From Candidatus Thiodiazotropha sp. (ex Monitilora ramsayi) (GTDB taxonomy: Bacteria; Pseudomonadota; Gammaproteobacteria; Chromatiales; Chromatiaceae), in the NCBI GenBank assembly GCA_025655575.1, contig JAHXIP010000011.1:1-62482 (forward strand): DNA of 62,482 nucleotides. Direction: 5' to 3'. Position 1 is the first letter of the stretch. Each line of letters starts with the position of its first letter. Below are positions 17,123 to 25,182 of this stretch, in pieces. The translations under genes were made by a program, and so were the position numbers. Below the pieces are notes generated by a model. That model was given only the letters and a program-made list of their open reading frames with translations. It was not told the origin of the DNA and ran no database searches.

Positions 17123-18628
17123 ATGTGCAAACCAACCATTGCTGACACAAAACCAATCGGCGTTGAACTGCAACAGGGAGAAGAATACTACTGGTGTGCC
17201 TGCGGCCAATCGCAGAACCAACCCTTTTGTGATGGATCCCATCGTGGCAGCGATTTCACTCCGCAACCCTTCAAGGTAAGTGAAACCGGTGAAGCATGGC
17301 TATGCATGTGTAAACACAGCAAGACCTCCCCCTACTGTGATGGCACTCATGCCAAGCTGACTACAGATCAGGAGGATATAGCAGAAGCTTCATCCACTAC
17401 ACAGTCAACCCTGGTAGAACCGACACTTGAACGCATTCATCAACTGGCCAAAAGCGGACTGGAACAGGTTGGGCATCATGGAGAGATGACAGCTATGGGT
17501 GTGCCACGCAGCACATTACCACTGTGGGATGATATCCAGATACTACCCGCCCAGTTTGCCCGCAAACCGTTAATGGAAAAGGTTGAAGTGGGTACAGAAC
17601 TCGTGATCGGACCCAATACCAAGAAGCCGCTGGTTCTTGATATTCCGCTGTTTGTATCAGATATGAGTTTTGGCGCACTTTCAGAAGAAGCGAAAATCGC
17701 CCTGTCCCGCGGTGCCGAATTGTCTGGTACCGGCATCTGCTCCGGTGAAGGCGGCATGCTGCCTGAGGAGCAACAGAACAATAGCCGCTATTTTTATGAG
17801 TTGGCCTCAGCCATGTTCGGCTACAGTGAAGAACAGATGACCCGTGTTCAGGCATTCCACTTTAAGGGAGGTCAAGGTGCTAAAACGGGAACAGGTGGAC
17901 ATTTACCTGGTGCCAAGGTGACAGAAAAGATCGCTCAGGTCAGGGGATTAAGCAAAGGTCAGGATGCGATTTCTCCGCCGACATTTACTGACCTGACCAC
18001 GCCTGAGGATTACCGCCTATTTGCCGATCGAGTACGGGAACTATCAGGGGGAATTCCCATTGGTTTCAAGATGTCGGCGAACCATATAGAAGCGGATATC
18101 GACTTTGCGCTGGCCGCCAGTGCCGATTATCTGATCCTTGATGGGCGCGGAGGTGGTACCGGCGCAGCTCCTCTTCTTTTCTGTGATCATATCTCAGTAC
18201 CGACCATTCCAGCATTAGCCAGGGCACGCAAACATCTAGATCAACTGGACAGAAAAGATGTAACCTTGATCATCACCGGGGGGCTCAGGGTAGCCGAAGA
18301 CTTTATCAAATCCATGGCATTGGGTGCCGATGGTATCGCCCTATCCAACAGTGCGCTACAGGCAATCGGTTGTGTTGCCGCACGTATGTGCAACACCAAT
18401 AACTGTCCTTCGGGTATTGCAACGCAGAAACCCGAGTTGCGCAAGAAACTGGATATTGATGAAGCAGCAAAACGTTTAAATCGTTTTTTTGATAGCTCAG
18501 TGGAATTGATGAGCGTCATGGCGAGGGCCTGTGGACATGGTCATCTAAATCAATTTACCCATGAAGACATTTCTACATGGGATAAACGAATGTCTGAAAT
18601 TTCCGGGATTAATTTTTCAGGGCTGTAA
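17123..18628 (+). CDS. Fusion: double CDGSH iron-sulfur domain plus glutamate-synthase-like FMN domain
   Basis: A 501-residue protein. Two exact CDGSH signatures (C-x-C-x2-S-x3-P-x-C-D-G-S/T-H) occur at residues 25-40 and 61-76, each able to hold a 2Fe-2S cluster with three Cys and one His. From about residue 130 it is the FMN-binding half of glutamate synthase (PF01645): FVSDMSFGALSEEAKIALSRGAE, GEGGMLPEEQ, KGGQGAKTGTGG, LDGRGGGTGAAP and ITGGLRVAEDF. The cysteines of a 3Fe-4S cluster are kept in GCVAARMCNTNNCPSGIATQ (C-x5-C-x4-C). The amidotransferase domain of true GltB is absent, so it is a redox enzyme of the GltB2-like group, not glutamate synthase. Fusions of this kind occur in other bacteria; function is unsettled. 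Confidence 0.9.
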   Translation: MCKPTIADTKPIGVELQQGEEYYWCACGQSQNQPFCDGSHRGSDFTPQPFKVSETGEAWLCMCKHSKTSPYCDGTHAKLTTDQEDIAEASSTTQSTLVEPTLERIHQLAKSGLEQVGHHGEMTAMGVPRSTLPLWDDIQILPAQFARKPLMEKVEVGTELVIGPNTKKPLVLDIPLFVSDMSFGALSEEAKIALSRGAELSGTGICSGEGGMLPEEQQNNSRYFYELASAMFGYSEEQMTRVQAFHFKGGQGAKTGTGGHLPGAKVTEKIAQVRGLSKGQDAISPPTFTDLTTPEDYRLFADRVRELSGGIPIGFKMSANHIEADIDFALAASADYLILDGRGGGTGAAPLLFCDHISVPTIPALARARKHLDQLDRKDVTLIITGGLRVAEDFIKSMALGADGIALSNSALQAIGCVAARMCNTNNCPSGIATQKPELRKKLDIDEAAKRLNRFFDSSVELMSVMARACGHGHLNQFTHEDISTWDKRMSEISGINFSGL

Positions 18629-19279
18629 ATTGATTTATATTCCTGTAGTGAATTTATGGAAAAGGCATAATATCTATGCACCCTTAAATAGAAATGTTGA
18701 ACGTCTGATTTGGGTCGTTTGCTGCCTATTGCAGCGCACATACGAAGGTCTGCTTTAGAGCGTTCAGAAACTAAAACTTTATTTGTCTCTAACTTTTGCT
18801 ACCGAAGCAATCATTCCAGAGTTTTTCTACTCTGACCCCAATTGTTTTTGCTACTCTGCCCCCAATTGTTTTTGATGAATTGAATGAGTTTACCGACAGT
18901 ATTGCCCCGGTCAGCAAGCAACTTGAATCCGTCAACCAAACCGATGTCTGTTCCATTGAACAGTATCAGCAGGCAAAGCAAGGTCGAGGTGACACGCAAC
19001 AAGACCCTCAAACATGCCTGTGCTGTCGCCGACGCCCTGGCCATGATTTCTCTCTAATGAGGCAGAGGGGTTGCGTTTATTCTTCCTATACTTAAATATT
19101 TAGAAACAATATTTTTCTATTTTCCGTATTTATGTAAGAAAAGCGAGTCTATAGACTGTCTGTCAACGTGATTCAACCAAGGATTGTCCCTCGGAGATTC
19201 ATGGAGTGGTAGAACAGATAATCCCCTGACCCGAGTCGCCTGAAAAGGGTGCACCAGAAACTTAAATGAGGAAAATATT
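18629..19279. other. Gene-free gap with a tandem 24-base repeat
   Basis: About 650 bases with no convincing gene. A tandem repeat lies at 18826-18873. A minus-strand frame at 18811-19044 runs through it and would end in the peptide NNWGQSSKNNWGQSRK, but it shows no recognised domain and no ribosome site; it may be the tail of a decayed transposase-type gene. Confidence 0.45.
18826..18873 (-). repeat. Two tandem 24-base units, REP-like
   Basis: The 24 bases at 18826-18849 recur at 18850-18873 with two differences. Read on the minus strand the unit contains AATTGGGGTCAGAGTAG. The AATTGGGGTCAGAGTA string is familiar, from memory, as a short mobile repeat near transposase genes in marine gammaproteobacteria; this was not searched. 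Confidence 0.6.
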
Positions 19280-19699
19280 GTGAAATCTATTATAAACAAA
19301 ATGTCGACTTTTGCATTTTTAGGCTTGCTTGTCAGCAATCTGGCCTTTGCAGAATCTAAAATAAACTTTGAATTTGAAAATGGCAGTGCGGTAATTTTAT
19401 GTGAAAGGTCAGAACCAGCTCCAGAGTCCGACTTTGTAAAGGTTTTTGGTCATTGGCAAACCTATTTAGTCAAAAAACGTGATGAAGGTGTGGTTTACCT
19501 GTCGCAATTCGCGCAGACTTTGAATAAAGGCTTAGTGATTGTAATAAACAAGCATCGTGTTATAGCTGATAATGTTAAAGAGGCTGAAATAATGCTAGAT
19601 GAAATGAATAAAATTGCTGAAGACACGGGGGTTAAACGTGATGAATCAGCATGCAAAATTATGTCAATGGGGCCTATTTGGTTAGCGCCAATAAAATAA
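19280..19699 (+). CDS. Small secreted protein of unknown function
   Basis: A 139-residue protein not recognised. The GTG start at 19280 has TGAGGA eight bases upstream. Residues 1-24 form a clear signal peptide (helical core AFLGLLVSNL, cleavage after AFA). The mature part is about 115 residues, with Cys in VILCER and ESACKIM that could form one disulfide. A helix with KEAEIMLDEMNKIAEDTG lies near the C-terminus. It stands alone, with 250-650 non-coding bases on both sides. Confidence 0.7.
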   Translation: MKSIINKMSTFAFLGLLVSNLAFAESKINFEFENGSAVILCERSEPAPESDFVKVFGHWQTYLVKKRDEGVVYLSQFAQTLNKGLVIVINKHRVIADNVKEAEIMLDEMNKIAEDTGVKRDESACKIMSMGPIWLAPIK

Positions 19700-19952
19700 A
19701 CTTGCTCGCCAGCCGCCCGCAACTGATGGGCAGGGTGTGGGGATCGTTTCTCGGGCAATAGCTTCTCATCAGATCCCGGCCTGCCCCGTTTGACTGTACA
19801 ACACTTCTTTACCTGACAGTGGTGGTACTTTCTCGAAAACCGTGCAAAATATTTCTCGGGTTTATTTCAATAGATCAGATTCGTTGTTGGTCGAAATCCG
19901 ACTATAATAGCTTCGATAATATAGTAGAAAATACGATAGATAGGTGGAGCCA

Positions 19953-20918
19953 ATGAAAGTTATCACAAGAACGTTTTCACTTGGCTATATTAGTCTATTG
20001 GCGATTCTATTGCCGGAAAGTACGCACGGACAGACCACTTCAGATAAATCGGTTTCAGCGACTACATCCGACACAGTCGTCGGTCGTATGCTCGAGGCAC
20101 CCGTCAATACTAGGCCACTATCTGAAAAATTCTGGTTAGATGAGGATTGGTTTGAACGAGGGATGCTACAGATCCCTTTCAATTACGAAGTGATCGAGAG
20201 AAAGGTAGCCTATGTGAATCCGGCGGATAACACTGAGGTTCCAGCTATATTGTACCGACCTAAGAATCCCGGCAAGTATCCTGGAGTGCTATTCCAACAT
20301 GGCCGTCGCGGTTTAGATGAACTCGTTCAGCGATTACCTCGACGCATGGCGGCAAGAGGATTTGTGGTTTTAGCCCCTGATGTTTATTCGGCTCGTTTCA
20401 TTGACAAATTGCCCATTGAACACATGTCTGAAACTGAGGGGGATACCAATGCTGGCGTTGATTATCTGCTTGCACAACCCGATGTTTCGACTTCCAAAAT
20501 CTGCCTATACTCCCACACCCGTGGTGGGTATTACACTTTGCAGGTTGCTGTGAAATTTAAACGGCAGAAAAAAGAAGTGGCTTGTTATATTTCCTTTTAT
20601 CCTCATTGGCAAAATCCCAATGCCGAGGAACCAATGCAAGTATACCGCTATGCTATTGAAGCCGATAGTCTTGAAATCCCAACAATGATTTTAATAGGCG
20701 AGTATGAACAGTATCAACGCCGGCGCTCTATTGAAACTGCTGTAAAGTCCATGAAAGATGCAGGAAAAAGTGTACATCTTATTATCTATCCTGGTGTAGG
20801 ACGTGGCTTCGATTTTCGACCGGAGAGTGTCCGCACATTCGCAGACGACCTTGCGACAAAAGACGCAACGATGCGTGCTGCCTTATTCATGAAAAAATAC
20901 TTGAACTCGTGGAAATAA
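19953..20918 (+). CDS. Secreted dienelactone-hydrolase-like protein lacking the catalytic triad
   Basis: A 321-residue protein with a signal peptide (to about residue 27). ATG 19953 is chosen with GGTGGAG at 19943-19949. The alpha/beta-hydrolase fold is clear: YPGVLFQHGRRGLDE, ARGFVVLAPDVYSAR, a NAGVDYLLAQPDVSTSKI helix-strand pair, and the late PTMILIGEYEQY and VHLIIYPGVGRGFDF strands. The nucleophile elbow reads SHTRGG where GHSRGG is expected, so the Ser is replaced by Thr189. The usual His of the YPGV-G-H-GF motif is Arg284. The acid is also not where DLH proteins carry Asp (GEYEQY). It is therefore probably not a classical esterase and may bind a ligand. Confidence 0.75.
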   Translation: MKVITRTFSLGYISLLAILLPESTHGQTTSDKSVSATTSDTVVGRMLEAPVNTRPLSEKFWLDEDWFERGMLQIPFNYEVIERKVAYVNPADNTEVPAILYRPKNPGKYPGVLFQHGRRGLDELVQRLPRRMAARGFVVLAPDVYSARFIDKLPIEHMSETEGDTNAGVDYLLAQPDVSTSKICLYSHTRGGYYTLQVAVKFKRQKKEVACYISFYPHWQNPNAEEPMQVYRYAIEADSLEIPTMILIGEYEQYQRRRSIETAVKSMKDAGKSVHLIIYPGVGRGFDFRPESVRTFADDLATKDATMRAALFMKKYLNSWK

Positions 20919-21362
20919 TAAATTTACCAGTCACGCAATTGCCTATTGAAAATAGGCATAAAATTAAGAGCCGTATGATGGAGAAGCAAAAATAACCGTG
21001 TCTACAAATTAGCAGCTGATTAGACTATACCAGTACACAGTTTATCATTTTCATTAGCAACCGCTCCTACAGATCTATTGTTGATGCTAGGATATGAACA
21101 CCAGCCTTCCTCATTGCCTAAGCCTGTACCCGAATAATTTTTCGAAGACTTCTTTTAACCATCAAATGCTGATGGGTATATCACTTCGAGCATGATATTT
21201 TGTGTAAAGTCAAAAGCGTACATAAGAATGCTCAACTGAATTAGAATCTGATTTCAACCAGTACAAAGGCTATCTGCTCTATCATTAAGGTGATTTGGGT
21301 CTATTATTTCGTTTCTCATGCCTTTTATTTAGCAACTTTGCCGACATAAAAGGGATAAACAT
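20919..21362. other. Gene-free gap before the WD40-cytochrome gene
   Basis: About 440 bases, AT-rich. No gene, hairpin or repeat could be made out. It should contain the promoter of the gene at 21363, but no convincing elements are seen. Confidence 0.5.
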
Positions 21363-22679
21363 ATGAAAGCCTTAATAACCCTTTTCTTAGCTTTCCTGTT
21401 GTTTAGCCAGTTTTCATCAACAGTCGCCGACACACCTGAAGATACCCGGCAACTGAATGGTCATGGTGGTCCGGTGAATTGTGTCTCGATCAGTCCGGAT
21501 GGAAAACAGGCCATCTCTGGTAGTCTCGACTACACCGTCATGTTGTGGGATATCGATAAACCCCGGCCTAAAAGCACAAATCGTTTTCTAGAGCACCGTG
21601 GGGCCGTCAGTGAGGTTCGCTTCCTGCCTTCAGGTTCTGAGGCTGTTTCCAGCGGTGATGATGGCACAGTGTATTTATGGGATGTGAAAGCACATAAGTT
21701 ATTACACAGGTTCGTCGGACACCAAGCCAAGGTCGTTTCCGTCGATGTTACTCCCGATGGAAAAATGCTCGCCTCCGCAAGTTGGGATGGAACGGTTCGT
21801 CTGTGGGATCTGTCCTCCAGAAAAACCTTACACAAAATCAAGGTACATGAACAAACCGTTCATTCTGTTCTGCTTTCTGCTGATGGAAAAACCGCTTATT
21901 CGGGCGGCTATGACGGAAGAATCAGGAGCTGGGATACTCGTACGGGAAATTTGATAAAGGTTATTCACGAACATGGCTGGCCGATCAATGTCATGCGTTG
22001 GTTTTCTAATCAGATTCTTTTCGGTACAAGTAACGGTGATGTGCAGTTGCTCAATGTGGCATCTGCCAGCATCTCTAAAATCCTCATCCCCCATCAGAAA
22101 CCGGTACTGGGTCTTGCAGTATCGAATAAACATGGACTCATCGCCAGCGGCGGAATTGATGGTGTAATCAGAGTATGGGACACGCAGGACTGGTCAGTAA
22201 TCGGAGAAACGGAAGGAATACCGGGTCCGGTATGGGCGCTGGCATTTACCGCTGATGGCAAGGGCATCTATTTCGGCTCTCTGGATGACGATGTTAAATA
22301 CTGGGAAATATCAGCATCTGACGATACTAACTGGAGCAAGGGTCATAAACAGCGGCGCTTTCAGGTAAAGACGGGGTTACCCCTTGGTGAGTTACAGTTC
22401 GCGCGCAAGTGTAGCGTGTGCCATAGCCTCAATCCAGATGTGACAAACCGTGCTGGTCCATCTCTCTATAAGATCATGGGACGTAAGGCAGGCTCCCTAC
22501 CTGAATATCCTTATTCAAAGGGATTAATCCAGTCTGATGTGGTGTGGAATGAAAAGACGATAGATGAGCTGTTTGTGAAGGGGCCCAGTCACGTTGTACC
22601 AGGATCGAAAATGCCATTACAGAAAATTCCAGATGCTGAAAAACGTACCGCGTTAATCAATTTCTTGAAAAAACAGTAA
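21363..22679 (+). CDS. Periplasmic WD40 beta-propeller fused to a C-terminal cytochrome c
   Basis: A 438-residue exported protein; the signal peptide ends near TVADT (residue 23). About seven WD40 blades fill residues 30-320 (LDYTVMLWDID, DDGTVYLWDVK, WDGTVRLWDLS, YDGRIRSWDTR, IDGVIRVWDTQ, LDDDVKYWEIS). The C-terminal 95 residues form a class I cytochrome c with the heme motif CSVCH at 350-354, the GPSLY turn and a Met ligand in PGSKMPLQKIP. The propeller is usually a protein-binding platform, so it may dock a partner to a redox chain. The gene is single, 250-440 bases from its neighbours. Confidence 0.88.
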   Translation: MKALITLFLAFLLFSQFSSTVADTPEDTRQLNGHGGPVNCVSISPDGKQAISGSLDYTVMLWDIDKPRPKSTNRFLEHRGAVSEVRFLPSGSEAVSSGDDGTVYLWDVKAHKLLHRFVGHQAKVVSVDVTPDGKMLASASWDGTVRLWDLSSRKTLHKIKVHEQTVHSVLLSADGKTAYSGGYDGRIRSWDTRTGNLIKVIHEHGWPINVMRWFSNQILFGTSNGDVQLLNVASASISKILIPHQKPVLGLAVSNKHGLIASGGIDGVIRVWDTQDWSVIGETEGIPGPVWALAFTADGKGIYFGSLDDDVKYWEISASDDTNWSKGHKQRRFQVKTGLPLGELQFARKCSVCHSLNPDVTNRAGPSLYKIMGRKAGSLPEYPYSKGLIQSDVVWNEKTIDELFVKGPSHVVPGSKMPLQKIPDAEKRTALINFLKKQ

Positions 22680-22895
22680 ATCATTATTGTTTCGCAGTAA
22701 CGAAGATGGAACTGAATCTCCGATTCTGCGATACAGAAAAGCGATTCACTTTTTCAAACTAGGTGCTTTCGAGTACCCGACTAAAGAATAACCCTGATCA
22801 GATATCGGTGCTTCACTGACTATTTTTACTTTTTTATGCAGTACTCAAAGCCACTAAATATACTGCCAATAAACCATTTCTTTTAAAACCTCTCA
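22680..22895. other. Spacer before the pst promoter
   Basis: No gene. AT-rich sequence between the WD40-cytochrome gene and the Pho box. The stretch continues as the pst leader to 23094. Confidence 0.5.
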
Positions 22896-22929
22896 CTGTC
22901 ACTAAACTGTAATAATTCTTGAATAAAAT
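22896..22929 (+). promoter_or_regulatory. Pho box and -10 element of the pst operon
   Basis: CTGTCACTAAACTGTAAT (22896-22913) matches the PhoB box, two CTGTCAT-like heptamers separated by four A/T-rich bases, with few mismatches. TAAAAT (22924-22929) lies ten bases downstream, the normal position for a -10 element at a PhoB-activated promoter where the box replaces the -35. It predicts induction of pstS and the following genes under phosphate limitation. Confidence 0.75.
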
Positions 22930-23094
22930 AGTGATCTACATGTAACGAATTTCCCAAAATATAATTCATGTAAATCTATATTAATATTCTATAACTTATT
23001 GAATAATATTAATAATATATACCGTTATAGGTATCAAACATATAAATTATTTCTGTGTTTATACAAACCAAGCATATTCATTCGAGGGGAAACC

Positions 23095-23973
23095 ATGAAG
23101 AGTAAGATAATCATTGCTGGTTCTATTGCGCTCGCCACGCTTTCTTTCAGTATCACTGCCAGCGCTGACCGTCAGTTAATACAAAACAAGGGTTCTGACA
23201 CTTTGGTCAACGTAGCCCAGGCATGGGCTGAGGAATACCGAAATGTCGATTCAAATGTGGCAGTTGCTGTCTCAGGCGGAGGGTCCGGCACAGGTATAGC
23301 AGCAATGATCAACGGTACTGTGGATATCGCCAATGCGAGTCGCAATATGAAATCAAAAGAATTAGCCATGGCTAAGAAGAAAGGTCAGAATCCGATCGAG
23401 CATGTCGTTGGCTACGATGCCCTCGCCGTCTTCATCCACAGCAATAATCCTGCCCAGACACTCTCATATGAACAATTGAAAGCGGTCTTTGGCCGTGGCG
23501 GCAGTGCAACAAAATGGTCAGATCTCGGCCTGAAAGTTCCCGGCTGCAAGCAAGATAAGATCATAGTGGTCAGCCGTCAGAATAATTCCGGTACCTATGC
23601 CTACTTCAAAAAAGCAGCGCTTGGAAAGAAAGGGAAATTTCGTCAAGGTACGCTGGATATGCACGGCTCCAAAGATGTGGTGGATCTGGTTGAAAAGACG
23701 CCTTGTGCCATTGGCTATAGTGGTCTTGCTTATGCTACCGATCATATAAAAATGGCGTGTATTTCTAAAGAGACAGGTGGGAGCTGTATTAATCCTAGTG
23801 TCAAAACTGCCAGTGACCGTAGCTACCCTATCGCTCGCCCATTGTTTATGTACACGAATGGTGAGCCTCAAGGGGAGATAAAAAAATACCTTGATTGGAT
23901 CAAGAGCGATGAGGGGCAGTGCATACTGTTAAAGAAGGGTTATGCACCATACCGTGATGTGAATTGTAGTTAA
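23095..23973 (+). CDS. pstS: Phosphate ABC transporter substrate-binding protein
   Basis: A 292-residue periplasmic phosphate-binding protein. ATG 23095 follows GAGGGG; the frame is open to 22999 but those codons are unlikely to be used. The signal peptide ends at SASA (about residue 22). The phosphate-contact regions are KGSDTLVNV, SGGGSGTGIAAMINGTVDIANASRNMKS and SRQNNSGTYAYF, the usual PstS layout for the shorter form of the family. Two Cys pairs near the C-terminus (CAIGYSG...CISKETGGSCINP, and the final VNCS) could stabilise the fold. It is the first gene of the pst operon and lies behind a Pho box. Confidence 0.95.
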   Translation: MKSKIIIAGSIALATLSFSITASADRQLIQNKGSDTLVNVAQAWAEEYRNVDSNVAVAVSGGGSGTGIAAMINGTVDIANASRNMKSKELAMAKKKGQNPIEHVVGYDALAVFIHSNNPAQTLSYEQLKAVFGRGGSATKWSDLGLKVPGCKQDKIIVVSRQNNSGTYAYFKKAALGKKGKFRQGTLDMHGSKDVVDLVEKTPCAIGYSGLAYATDHIKMACISKETGGSCINPSVKTASDRSYPIARPLFMYTNGEPQGEIKKYLDWIKSDEGQCILLKKGYAPYRDVNCS

Positions 23974-24104
23974 TTACCCGCTTGTCAGGTATCAATGGGT
24001 AACTACTAACCTAGTCTGCTTTTGCAGAACTACCGTTATGCCTCCTACCCATGATACTTGATCGCCGAAGTATCTTTGCACAGTTCTATGCGGAGCATTA
24101 TTGA

Positions 24105-25181
24105 ATGAGTCATCTCGAAGAGCGTTTGAAAAAAGATCTGGATAAAGTCCACGATCGGGTCGCAAAAATGGGAGCGCAAGTACAGGATGCGGTAAAGAAT
24201 GCGGTTCAGGCGCTGCTAACTGGAAATCATGATCTTGCCTACATGACAGTTCTAAAGGACAACCCCATCAATCGATGTATGCGTGAGATCGATAGGGTCT
24301 GCCATAGCTTTATTGCTGTGCATATTCCCACTGGAGGCCACCTACGACTGCTCTCTTCCGTTATTCGAGTCAATATTGAGCTAGAGCGGATCGGTGACTA
24401 TGCGGTGACAATCGCCCGGGAGGCTGCACAACTGTCTGAGCCACCAAGCGGCGCTCTCCTTGAGGAGCTTGTCCGTATCTCTGATGAAACATCGCTTATG
24501 CTGAGTAAGTCCATCAGCGCATTTGGTAATCTCGATGCTGATATGGCGAAGCGTACAATGGCGATGGCTGATGAACTGGAGCACAATTTGGATTCGGTTT
24601 ACACCGGAATGATGGCCAATGATGACAGGGAGAGAGTCAAAGATATATTGGCCGTCTTTGTTGTGTTTACACAACTTAAGCGGATTTCTGATCAAGCCAA
24701 AAACCTGTGTGAAGATACGATTTTCGCAGTTACAGGGGAGCAGAAAAAACCCAAGATTTTTAAGATTCTTTTCATCGATGAAGACAACGGTTGCTTCAGC
24801 CAAATGGCCGAGGCCATTGCCAGGCAGTCTTATCCCGGCTTTGGTGAGTACCGAAGTGCTGGACGGAATCCAGTCAATTCACTTGATCCCAAGATGATTT
24901 CATTCCTTGATAATAAGGGTATCAATCATGCCCAGGCTCAAGCTACTGCAGTCAGCCAGTTGTCAGAACATGAAATATTTGAGCAGCATGTTGTTGTTAG
25001 TCTTCAAGGGAATTTCTCTTCTTATCTTTCAACTATTCCTTTCCACACATCAGCGATGGATTGGGATATTGCTTCATCCGAAAACCCTCAGGGCGAACAG
25101 GATTACACGAAGTTGTACGATGAAATATCATTAAAGGTAAAGGCGCTAATGGAACTTCTCCGCGGTGAAGGAGCTAGCTGA
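24105..25181 (+). CDS. phoU: PhoU fused to a low-molecular-weight phosphatase-like domain without catalytic residues
   Basis: A 358-residue protein; normal PhoU is about 220-240. Residues 1-218 are the two three-helix bundles of PhoU (SHLEERLKKDLDKVHDRVAKMGAQVQDAV, ELERIGDYAVTIAR, LKRISDQAKNLCED), which hold the E-R-I-G-D and R-I-S-D-Q-A metal-binding motifs. Residues 220-350 look like a LMW tyrosine-phosphatase/ArsC-like fold: ILFIDEDNGCFSQMAEAIAR aligns with the CX5R P-loop (V-L-F-x-C-T-x-N-x-x-R-S-x-M-A-E). The catalytic Cys is Asp225 and the Arg is Phe231, so it should have no phosphatase activity. It sits between pstS and pstC, where it would connect phosphate uptake to PhoR signalling. 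Confidence 0.85.
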   Translation: MSHLEERLKKDLDKVHDRVAKMGAQVQDAVKNAVQALLTGNHDLAYMTVLKDNPINRCMREIDRVCHSFIAVHIPTGGHLRLLSSVIRVNIELERIGDYAVTIAREAAQLSEPPSGALLEELVRISDETSLMLSKSISAFGNLDADMAKRTMAMADELEHNLDSVYTGMMANDDRERVKDILAVFVVFTQLKRISDQAKNLCEDTIFAVTGEQKKPKIFKILFIDEDNGCFSQMAEAIARQSYPGFGEYRSAGRNPVNSLDPKMISFLDNKGINHAQAQATAVSQLSEHEIFEQHVVVSLQGNFSSYLSTIPFHTSAMDWDIASSENPQGEQDYTKLYDEISLKVKALMELLRGEGAS

Positions 25182-25182
25182 A

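Noticed and set aside
24760..25181. An independent gene for the phosphatase-like C-terminal part of PhoU
   Set aside because: The frame is continuous with PhoU, with no ribosome site or start codon between the domains.
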